Of a stretch of 64,000 nucleotides of DNA, positions 54,642-64,000 are shown one piece after another; the stretch's first letter is position 1, and every line of letters begins with the position of its first letter. The notes below the pieces were generated by a model that was not told the DNA's origin, made no database searches, and was given only the letters and a program-made list of their open reading frames with translations. Source of the stretch: Bryoerythrophyllum caledonicum (taxonomy: Eukaryota > Streptophyta > Bryopsida > Pottiales > Pottiaceae); assembly GCA_963971425.1 (NCBI GenBank), contig OZ020524.1, positions 21,257,022 through 21,321,021 on the forward strand. The letters run 5' to 3'. The position numbers and the translations under genes are program-made.

Positions 54642-55589
54642 GGTGATAGGGTTGTCATCTAGTCATTGAAGAAGACAACAAACAGTAGACTAGTCATGGT
54701 AAATCAAAGACAAAACTTGCAGAGAATGATGGGGATACGTAATTGTTATTGAAGAGGACAACACCACTCTTTCATATACTAAAGGAAAGGTGTTCAGTGA
54801 ATGATATGGATTATAGTTGTCATTGAAGAGGCAATGAATCAGAATCAGAGCCAAAACAATGACCTTAACACAATGGTGGCATGTATGTCAGATTGTCATT
54901 GACAACAAACAAATAACATTAATGGATTTTGTCCAAACAATTACCGTCTGTAACAGAAAGTTTGGATCAAGTGAAGACAGCATTCATGATGAGAAGCAGG
55001 AAACGGAAGGTCACAAAAATGCATATTGTAAGGTGGGACAACTCAAATCCAACTAGTGACCCAATACCGCTTCCTTCAATACCCTTCTTGGATTCTAAGG
55101 AGGAAATGTAGCCTATCTTTAAACGACTTATGCATTGACCAATGAATTTATAAGTGAGGTTATGACTCGTTACATTCTTTCCTGAAATCTAGGAAGGGTA
55201 CGGGGGGAGAGGTATTGGGTGGCCAATTTGCATTGGATTGTCCTCCCATAATCCTCAGATATCTACATTATATATTATTTGTTAAAGAGATGAAATGAGA
55301 ATTAAGCGATTGTTTATTAAAAACAAAATCCAATGGATTGATAATAAAAAAAATTAATTGAAATCATAATTATAAGAAGTTCATTTTAAAAGTGATATTG
55401 CATTTTAAATAACAACAAGCAGTATGATAGCCTATTGTGAAAAACATCCTTGTGTGATATCCTATGGAATCAATTAGTCTCATTTTTTAACATCCGACAA
55501 TTGTACTTTTCATCCCGTGACACATGCTCCATCCAACTTACTACATTCTATTCACCTTTAGAACAAGACAAAAAATTTGGCTCACTAGG
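54642..55589. other. Gene-free spacer
   Basis: AT-rich with no supported gene. A GACAACA motif repeats loosely at 54670-54910. Confidence 0.4.
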
Positions 55590-56095
55590 AAATGCCTTTG
55601 ACTACAAATGGATTGGAAACGATATTGCACACCCTCACAATATAGAAGAAACACAACAAGCAATACATTGGCTGCTCCCATGCACATATAGAACCCAAAG
55701 TTGTCATTGCAATGCTAGATTCAAACCAGACATACCATGCGTCAAAGGACTACCATAAAAAGAACCCCCACCGGACGACATAAATACAAACCTTACCACC
55801 CGATTTATCGAATTCAAATATTGTAAATGACAGATTTTCCCCATAAGCAATTGAACACAAAATCAATAAATACCAACCACTTATTAATGACATTACAACT
55901 CTTATTGTCATCACTCCTGGAGCTAGAACTACTACCTTTATCCCTTCTATGAAAAGTCTCGAAAAAACATTCTTTATCCTCATTAATCCAATTAAGAAGA
56001 CACTCACAAAAATCAACACCCTCGCTATCCAACATGCAATGTCCAGATTTCTACACAAACAAAAAACTCAAAAACAACCAATCTCTCTTGAAATT
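55590..56095 (+). pseudogene. LINE-like 3' ORF fragment (copy 2)
   Basis: Encodes, with stops and shifts, WLLPCTYRTQSCHCNARFKP and later GARTTTFIPSMKSLEKTF with NTLAIQHAMSRFLHK, matching the 51.1-51.6 kb fragment. More AT-rich and more decayed than copy 1. Confidence 0.55.
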
Positions 56096-56141
56096 GTATG
56101 ATACCTCTTAAAACCTCTCAAAAACATAGGAATGCTATCTT

Positions 56142-56197
56142 GTGAGCGGTGAGCAGCGAGCAGCAAGCAGTGAGCAGCAAGCGGCAAGCGGTGAGCA
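56142..56197. repeat. Heptamer repeat, eight units
   Basis: Eight consecutive 7-base units of the form G(T/C)(G/A)AGC(A/G), e.g. GTGAGCA, GCAAGCG. Confidence 0.85.
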
Positions 56198-58319
56198 CTG
56201 AATTTTATTGTTATTTTTTCACAAATTATTTACAAATTTTCAAGCAACCCCTATGGCGGTAGGTTGTATTTAGTCTATCTTGACATATGTAAAAAATCAT
56301 GTAAAAACCTATAATGACCAGATATTTGGATATAATGAAGTCTAAATTGCTGACATTCTTAGTGCAACAATTTTCTTTTAAAATGAAAGGGGCACTTATG
56401 GGTTTGGTATTAAGGTTAGGGTAATGAAACATGTCTCAACTACTCATTGGTCGTATTTGTACTTATTTCATTGAGAATGGAAACTTTCCTGATAATTTGG
56501 GAAATTAAAAGGATTAATGGAAGGCCATACCAATATACTCTAAGGCCATACCCTTATAATACCTAGATGACACCCATATAATACCGGGCATTATCCATAC
56601 AATACCTAGGTAATACCCATGGTGTGGAAACCACCTTTAATTGAGAATATGACATATTTTAAAAGAAAGTGTTCAATACCGACAATTGCGTATGGTACGA
56701 AGCACGAAAACACGTTCAAGTTGTGACAAATTTGCACCAATTATTGTATACTTCAAATTGAAAACTTTTGTAAGAAGGAAATCTTGAGTAATTTTGGCAT
56801 CTCTTTACTTCAGCAACTCTAGAACATTTAGGTGCTACTCCTTCGAGGTGAAGGTATTCCTCACAGCCTCTCACATGATCGTATCCCCTCAATTTCCGTC
56901 CAACCCAAGGATGTATCGAGGCTCGTTTGAGTTTTGTGGCACAAGTGTAACCATTCTTGAATTCAAAGGCCTATGGAAGCCCCAATCTTTCTGCCATTGA
57001 GATGCGAGAGGTGCTTGATACCACAACGCTAAGTCATCCAAAGGCCACGAATTGGCAATTGCATTGTGACGTCAGAGTCTTGTGAGGTTGTGAAACTTCT
57101 CGATGAGTTTATTCAAGGAGTCCACTTCCTCAATCGACATCGTTTCAAGGCCACGTTCAAGAAGCCTGGCATTGCTCGGTTTGCAGTTGCGGATCTAGTG
57201 AATGCGGCTAAGTCGATGCCGACTTTGCAAAAAACGCGTGTAAGAGTGGATATACCTTCTGCGAGGGTTGTTCATCATCGGTTCTTGCAATGTTCCCATC
57301 ACGACATTCTGTCTCTACCCTCCATAACGCCAATCATAGAGAAGCTCCAATGAAATGCTATCAACGAGTTGCTAAATTTGCTTTGATGTCACTCCAAATC
57401 GCATTGCTTGGAAGATGATCGGCGATAGGACGTCAAATTGAAATGGATTGACGAGGGTTCCATCTAGTGGTAGAAAGTACGTCTTTCATATCGCCGCTAG
57501 AAGAGTTCACTTGTCTATATAGTTGTGGAAGTCCCCAAGAAACAATTGTGGCAGCGTCGTGGTCCATAGAGAGGCAAGCATTGCGACACTGATCATCACA
57601 AAAAATTTCAACACATTGAAACGACCTGAAATTGGTGACCATAAAGAAATACGGACTACTTACAAAAGTACGAAGGTACAAACACACATACATAGCCAAA
57701 AACACTCCATAGTGGACCCTTGCAAATTGCATCCAGAACCTACACCTCGCAACAAAGTATAACTTAAAACTCTACTCAAAGCTCTACCAATTTTTGTCCT
57801 TGTTGATGAAAATGACTGAATCCTCTCCCAATAATCCAACATGTATAGGTTCGACACTAGATTCCTCTTCTAACAAATATTGGGGTAGTAAAAAAATTAT
57901 AGCTCACAAACGGCGCAAGGTTATAAAGCAACATCGTTGAGTTGATAGATAGGATGTGTGACCATTTAAGGTCATGCTTATATTACTAAAGTACATACCA
58001 TTACAGTAATTTCAAATTTATATTTGTAGGTATACCATGCTATAAAAGACGCAGTGAATTCTCTAAATTACCACAATTTCTTATAAATTACATACAATAC
58101 TCAGTTTTGTCTTTATGTAATACACAACAATGCTTTGGTTTATAGATGGATTGAATATTGGAATAGGGTTGTTCGATAATGTGTTAAATCAGTCCATGTG
58201 TCTGGTTGATAAAAAATGGGACATCCACATATGCATCAAAAGACTCCAACAATTACAAAGATGATATCAAATAAAAGTAGGCCTCATATAAAAATTTAAA
58301 AAAAATCCAAAAAGAGGAA
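56198..58319. other. Gene-free, element debris
   Basis: Short frames (for example 57066-57353) have no recognisable motif. 56555-56620 repeats ATACC(T/C)A-type words (ATACCTAGATGACACCC, AATACCTAGGTAATACCC). Treated as decayed repeats. Confidence 0.4.
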
Positions 58320-59569
58320 TCACAAATCCTTTGCCAAAAAGTCAACAAAGCCATCCTCATCCAAACAAGGGGCACTATTGTCCGACCCACTACCATTAGC
58401 CTCATTGTCTACAAATTGCCTTGCAATGGACTTATAACGGGATGTCCGAGGAATACGTGAAGGGGATGATTGTACTGCCATTGCACGTGTAGCACCACTA
58501 TCCCAAGGAGTGATATCATACATCTGTGGCGGGCACTTCACCAGCTTTGACAACCTTGACAACACTCCCGCCCGTGTTGTTGATGGTGAAGCCATCAACG
58601 ACCTCGACCGATTGCTTAAAATCAAAACAAATGTGTTGTTAAAGTCTGAAATAAAATTACAAACTCTCTAAAAGACACTAATGCAAAATTCACCAAAGAG
58701 GTAGAGAACTTACTTACAAGTTCTCTTGCCAATCGTCTTCACCTCTAGCTCATTGTCATTGAGCTCCAACGGCGCTTATAAGAGCCCTTCTGCACCTCTA
58801 CCAATCTTAGAATCAAGGGTTGGAGGACCCCCCTCAACCAAATCCAGGTCAGACTCAAATGCCAAGATGTGGCGCTGTAGAGCCTTGCAAGCCTTGATTG
58901 ATGCCCCATTACAAGATAAACAAATCAATCGGTATTAGAGTTAGATAACAAAGAACGATAATATAATTTGAGGTAGTAAGAATACTTATCAGGAGATGTT
59001 CTCAAATCGAGAATTACGTCGTCCTCTTGGGTGCAAAAGTTGATCAAAGCGTCCATGGGGTTCTTGTGCGCTCTCTGCATGGCTCTTCGGTGGTCCATCT
59101 CATCGTCAGAGTGTTGTATGTGATAAGATTGGTCAAGTGACCATCCATGGACAACTAAGTCCATTTGCTGATAAGCTCCACTATGTCATAGAAAGAAAAA
59201 CGGATAGCTGACTCGGACTTCCTCACTTAGCACTTCACCATGAAGCACTAGTGAGTGCACGTGGGCTGCCGATTGCGCGTGAGTGGCTGGCCAATAATGG
59301 CAAACCACTTTGTCTTGTCGACGAACTCTGCCCAATTTGCCTAGCCAAGAAATTCATTGGAAATGAACTTCAAGTCTGGAGAACACGATGAGCGGCGCTA
59401 CGTTACAAAGCAGCTCTCCGGCCATCTCAAAACAACGTTGAATGAAAGGAGATTCCTTCTTGCCTCTTTTGTTCAGCTGAGTTGGATACTTGTTCCAAGT
59501 CGACACCCTAGTCTCCGAATGAATCTCTGGAACTAGCAATCTGAATTCCTCGAACGATACACGAGTCAC
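58320..59569 (-). pseudogene. DNA-methyltransferase-like element gene, broken
   Basis: On the minus strand, fragments in different frames follow each other: VSFEEFRLLVPEIHSETRVS and PFIQRCFEMAGELL (59569-59354); NWAEFVDKTKWFAIIGQPL near 59300; AHKNPMDALINFC and EDDVILDL (59164-58960); then GASIKACKALQRHILAFESD (58903-58844); and an acidic C-terminal tail ending at 58320. EDDVILDL plus G-S-x-K-A-C-K-A-L-x-R-H-x-x-A-F-E-S-D matches the SAM-binding motif region (hhDhF-G-G, then R-h-hGhE) of class I DNA amino-methyltransferases. Stops and frame changes split it; an intron between the two halves is possible. It is probably of mobile-element origin. Confidence 0.5.
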
Positions 59570-59650
59570 TTCTTAGGTGTTTTTGGATGTTAAAAACACT
59601 CAACGGGATACACCTGTTACAAATGTGTTCCGACAAGCGGCGGAAAGGTT

Positions 59651-59987
59651 GTGATGGACAACATCATGGGCGTGGAGGAATTGTCGAGGTTCGAGTTCAT
59701 CCACGATAATAAGTTTCCGGGTCAATCTAGAGGTAAAGTTTTTGTTTTTAAGATGTCCGTTGATCGTCCAAGTAGTGGTGTCAACCTTGTTAAGCATATT
59801 CAAGCCGAAAGGGACTTCCAAGATTATTGGTTCATGTTCGATCATGTAAAGCAAGTGAAGGATTGGACTACCATGGCATGTCATGTGTATGCCAGTAAGT
59901 ATTGTAGAGTCATGACAATCGCCATGTACAACATGCAATTGAAGGACGTTGAAGCTTAGCAATTGTTCTGGGAGAATTTGAATGGTT
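59651..59987 (+). pseudogene. Unidentified element ORF fragment, cut by LTR insertion
   Basis: About 102 residues (RFEFIHDNKFPGQSRGKVFV, YWFMFDHVKQVKDWTTMACH, YCRVMTIAMYNMQ) then TAG at 59957-59959 and a continued frame (LFWENLNGL) that ends where the LTR starts. It looks like the core of a transposase-like protein, but I cannot name the family. Confidence 0.5.
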
Positions 59988-62900
59988 TGTCACGGGACGT
60001 GGCATCGAGGGTCTCTCCGTATCGTAGATTTTAGCGTAGATTAGTTTGTTACTAATCTACGTGTGTTTAGGGACGAACGGCGGCGCACCGTTTTCATCCG
60101 TGGATGATTTTCATCCACTTAGGGTTGTATGCGTGTGCGTATAGTGCCGCACACGTCCTTGACTTGACGTCTTTGTCAAGTCAAGCTTTGTGAGTGTGTT
60201 TAGAGAGTGATTAGTGAGTCCTTGCTTGTTAGTGATGGTTTGTCATTAGTAAAGACTCTACATTCTCTAGTTCCACTCGCACTCGTTGATTCTTCCTTCG
60301 TGGAGTACGAGACGCTTGACTACTTGTGATTCATACATCTTTCACTTGACAAAGACCCTCCTACGTTTCTTGCAATAGTTCTCAAATTTGACATTGAGTG
60401 ATTTGAAAAAAAATTGTGGGTAGTTTAAATTTTCGTGTAGAGCGCGCGGAGACGAAGCCGACGCCACCAACGGCGCCCAAATCGGACGATTTTTGGAGAA
60501 GTTGTGGAGATTGGAAGTTGTGGAGCAAGAAGTTCTGGAGTTTCTGGAGTTTCAGCAGTTTCATCCAATTTGCGATTTCTCATCCAATATCGACGTTTCA
60601 TCCACTGCGCACGACTTCATCCATTCGGGGCAGTTTTCATCCGGGTACGCATTTGCACTAGGGTCGCAATTCCGTTAGGGACCCTAAACCGTGCCGAAGT
60701 TCCCAATTCCGTTACTTTGAGTGCTGAAATTTCAGGGAGTCCCTGGAGTTGAAACATCAAAAACCCAACTTTTGGAGTTTTTATTATTTTTCAATTCTGA
60801 CTTCGAATTTGAGTTCGTGGAAGAATTCTAAGACTAGTGGTGTAAAAAATTTCTAGTTTGCAAAAAAACATTTGGTGAGTTTTCGGACATCCCGAAAACA
60901 ATCACATGTTATGTGATCTATTAAAAATAAAAATAAAAAAATAAAAAAAGTGTTTAGTGTCTAACTTCGGAGGTAATTAGCTAGTGCAGTTTTACTCTAG
61001 TTTTGAGTGAAACTTACGTTTATAATTAAGGAATCTCGTCATTTATCCAATTCTAGTATTGGATTGACGTTTTGGCACGTTTGTCACCCATGGTTTGAAC
61101 TTTGTTGGGGGACTAGTGTTTTTGAACACCGTGACCATAGGATTCTATTACCTCCTTAGTTTTAGACATTGGGGGAACACCTTGCGGTGTTTCTCTTTGC
61201 TTTTGCAGGTGTTGCGACTTAGAGCCATCCACTGCAGGCGTGTGCCAGTGGCTCTGACTCTTTTGTCAATTTTGCTTATATATTGTTGGGGGAGAGGATC
61301 CGGTTTGGATTTTCTGGAATCTTGTGCGGTACCTCCCCCATGTTGCGGGCTTGTTGCCGGTGTTTTTCGGTGGCCCCATTTCTCGTTGTCCCAGGTTGTG
61401 ATAGGGTATTGTAGGGGTGAAGTCGGGTTCATGGCCGGCAAGACCTTTCTATGTGGAGGGTTGTGGTTGGACCTGTGCTAGCCGGAGGTAATGACCGGTG
61501 AACCACAAAGTTTGGTGATTTTGCAGGTGCAGGTTGCCCGTTCGTACCCTTACCTTTTAGATAGTACCCGTAGATAGGTCCCGAGGTGGTTGTTGTTTAT
61601 GGTGAGTACCCGGAGTCGGTATTACCGCTCCCCCTCACCAGACCACTCGGAGAGTGCTTCCACCACAGATTTTGGGCCAGGGTCGGATACCGACGAGGCT
61701 TTTGAGCCTGTTTCGGCGTTGGATACCGATCGTAGGCTTCGGGTCTGGGGCGTGGGCACGTTTGACGACATGGAGGACGATCTCCGTCATGTCGTGCGAG
61801 ACAGGTTCTCGGGACGGGCTGGGGGCATCTCCCTGCCCGATTGGCGGCTCCGATTCCAAACCTGGATGAAGGAGAAGCGCCAGCGGACGCCGTCGTTTAA
61901 CGACTGATATGCGTTCGAGCTTTTGCCCCAGCATTTGGAGCTAGAAGCGCTCCAATCGTACGGGAAGTGGACTACGCAGCACGAGGCACAGTTACGTCCG
62001 GTTGAGGAGTACTGGCGCCAGCGTGTGGAGTTGGTGACTGCGCTCAAGGAGAGTGCAGTTGCCCAACTGCCGACTTCCACCGAGGAGCCTAAGGTGGAAG
62101 AGAGTCTCTTCGGGGAGGACTCCAGGGGCAAGGGTGTTGCCATTGTCGGCGAACGGGTTGGCATGGGGGCCATGTCCCGTTTGGCCGTTGCCACACGTGC
62201 GGCATTGATGGCGGTTGGCGATCCGCCTGCCTTTGATCCTCTAGCGCAGTTCATGGCGCATTTAGAGGTGGAGTACGGGGGCTTCAGGCGTGATCAGATG
62301 CAGCGCAGCCAGGATTTCCGCCGGGAGAAGGAGGATACCCCACGCACCATGTATACCCGGTTGGCACGGTTGTCAGCTGAGGCTGGTGATGTGTTCACGA
62401 AGCGCCAACTGGTGAAGATCTTCATCTCCAAGTTGGACAAGAGGATGGTGGAATTGATTAGTCCACATCTTCTTTTTCGGTATCATGGCAACGCCACTTT
62501 GGCTCAGGCGTTTGCCGAGGTGGAAGCGCTCGATAGAGCACTGGGCGTGAGCGAGGCCACTGATTTAGTGACGTCCCTATTAGAGGCTCCCAAGTCCAAG
62601 AAGCTTGCCACCACCACCGGTAGCTTGGCGGAGGCACAACCTGAAAAGGTTGTGCATTGTTGGGCTTGTGGGGAGGCTGGTCACACCAAGGGGAACCCCA
62701 ACTGTTCCAAGAAGAAGGGGGCAGGGGCGGTGAAGGCCAAGCCCAAGACTGAGGCAGCCAAGCCTGCAGAGAAGGCTGGGGGTAAGGGGAACAAGCTTGT
62801 GACATGTTCTCACTGTGGCAAGACTGGCCACACTGATGAGAACTGCTTTTCTCTTCATCCAGAGAAGCACCCAGGGTCTTCAGCTGTTGGATCGGATGCG

Positions 62901-64000
62901 GTGAAGACACTGCAGGCTGAACTCGCGGAGCTGAAGAAGCAGATGAGTGCGATGGCTTCTTTGGGGCAAGTGGCAGAGACACGGCCTCCATCGAGGGGTC
63001 AGGGCTCATCTTCAGCCCTAGACCGCTACTTGTATGGCGCTTCAGGGGAGGTGGTGGCAGCAGTGGCCACTCGTGCTCAGACTATTGCACAAGTAGTGGC
63101 ACCTTCATCCTCTGTGCCGGTTAGTAGTGGCCGTCCACGCCACACGGGTTTGCCGGACCACATTGGTCAGTCCCGGCTACCACTTTCTTTTGGCATCGCG
63201 GATGCGGCTATTTCTACTGCCTCTCCCACTCCGCCCCCGATCCCACCGCTTTCTTCCACTCATGGGGATGCCGCACACACCTTGGCGTATAAGGTGTTGC
63301 AGTTGCCCGTGTTTGCCGGTGTGGATTTTCTGACACCGGATTTTCGACCATCTGGTGTATTCCACTTGGCAGGTAGTATGTTGGAGGGCAAGGTGCCCAT
63401 GCCTTCATTGGAGGTGTCGCAGGCGGTGACGGCTCCACCCACCGAGGAAGATTTGGTGGCATTGCGGGCCAAGTTGGCGGCGGAGGCTATTTCCGTGTTT
63501 GAGGCCAATGCCACTTCCACACCTACGGAGCAGTCCTCCGGGGATCAGTCATTGATCTCTGAAGTGGCTTATTTATCTGACATTGCAGCCCGGTCGGCAC
63601 GAGAGCGCCGTAGTGTGCGTCCAGGGGTTGTACGTTTGGTGAATGACGACGGAGTCATGGTGGTTAGCCGTACGGACGGCAACCCCACTCGAGCTACCCC
63701 CTTGCGTGTTATGTTGAACTCTGGAGCTCAGCCAGTGATGATTAGCAAGCAGCTAGCCCTGGATTTGGGTCTAGGTGCTTCGGACCTCGAGCCTTGCCCA
63801 TTTACGATTGTTACATCGGTTGGAGGCACGGAGAAGGCCATGGGGTACACCCGACATCCGTTACAGTTGATGTTCGGTGTCGGATCTAGTCCATTGTTCT
63901 CCCACGTATCCCTTCAGTGTGCTGTGACTGGTGCCACCAACTATGACATTCTGGTGGGTCAGCAAGCACTTTATCCTCTCGATTTTGGAGTGGATAATTG
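59988..64000 (+). mobile_element. LTR retrotransposon, 5' LTR, gag and protease; runs off the window
   Basis: The 5' end is placed at TGTCACGGG (59988), where the neighbouring ORF is interrupted. The LTR-to-gag leader occupies roughly 59988-61598; the LTR end and primer-binding site are not resolved. Gag with zinc knuckles followed in the same frame by an aspartic protease is typical of Ty3/Gypsy-type elements. Polymerase genes and the 3' LTR would lie beyond 64000. Confidence 0.75.
61599..64000 (+). pseudogene. Gag-protease polyprotein of LTR retrotransposon, partial, defective
   Basis: From ATG 61599 the frame is open to the window end except for one TGA at 61905-61907. About residues 180-330 is the Gag capsid-like region (TRAALMAVGDPPAFDPL, RTMYTRLARLSAEAGD). 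Two zinc knuckles follow: CWACGEAGHTKGNPNC near 62658 (CX2CX4HX6C, a long spacing) and CSHCGKTGHTDENC near 62809 (canonical CX2CX4HX4C). A Ser/Pro-rich linker follows. The protease begins near 63705: VMLNSGAQPVMIS has Asn where the catalytic Asp-Ser/Thr-Gly should be, and YDILVGQQALYPLDFG is the late hydrophobic motif. The stop and the missing catalytic Asp both point to a dead copy. The same family left the fragment at 27.4 kb. Confidence 0.8.

Noticed and set aside
56142..56197. CRISPR-like array
   Set aside because: Simple heptamer repeat without spacers, in a eukaryotic genome.
1..64000. tRNA or rRNA genes
   Set aside because: No cloverleaf with conserved A- and B-box sequence or ribosomal sequence was recognised by eye; a dedicated scan would be needed to exclude one.

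Overview
The window is plant nuclear DNA. The sequence shows short spliced introns with GT/AG borders, a plant L-type lectin receptor kinase, two plant C2/proline-rich genes, a phytochrome-interacting-factor (PIF) type bHLH, TTTAGGG-like motifs, and dense plant-type transposons (pogo/Tigger, Stowaway-like and Tourist-like MITEs, an LTR element). The two non-RD kinases and the LRR block resemble moss/liverwort-type proteins, so a bryophyte or other seed-free plant is my best guess. That is inference; no species can be named.

Layout: 0-0.9 kb is a foldback repeat, a 200-N assembly gap and a long perfect palindrome. 1.4-2.5 kb is a ~355-bp tandem repeat running into a 4-kb intact intronless ORF (2.5-6.5 kb) with a possible ParB-like (DGQH) domain. 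7.25-7.7 kb is a MITE. 8.9-11.0 kb is an intronless lectin receptor kinase, convergent with a five-exon C2/proline-rich gene (11.4-12.7 kb, minus). 12.7-17.4 kb is repeat-rich. 17.4-21.5 kb is a pogo-type transposon whose transposase frame has two amber codons. 23.5-25.2 kb is the second C2/proline-rich gene (plus), with coding-exon lengths identical to the first for exons 1-4. 27.4-27.8 kb is a dead gag fragment.

29-37.8 kb is the most unusual part. Two non-RD kinase genes lie head to head. The rightward one is followed without a normal intergenic space by exons encoding two tandem PIF-type bHLH domains, a Jas-like motif and a leucine-rich repeat region. All of these exons can be joined in one phase-consistent frame. 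Pieces of the C2 gene (an exon end plus intron, twice, and an antisense 3' flank) are embedded in this locus.

40.4-44.8 kb holds a divergent pair: an O6-methylguanine-DNA methyltransferase gene (with a duplicated 3' fragment) and a Sec14/CRAL-TRIO gene. 46.3-50.2 kb is a complete but decayed second pogo/Tigger element with TA target duplications. 50.7-60 kb is a graveyard of LINE-like fragments, MITEs, a DNA-methyltransferase-like pseudogene and an unidentified element ORF. The last is cut by an LTR retrotransposon (from ~59.99 kb) whose gag-protease frame leaves the window.

The ordinary genes cover cell-surface signalling (lectin receptor kinase), cytosolic or membrane-associated kinase/C2 signalling, DNA alkylation repair and lipid transfer. 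They look like independent neighbours, not a pathway. Splice models are my own joins from sequence and need transcript support.
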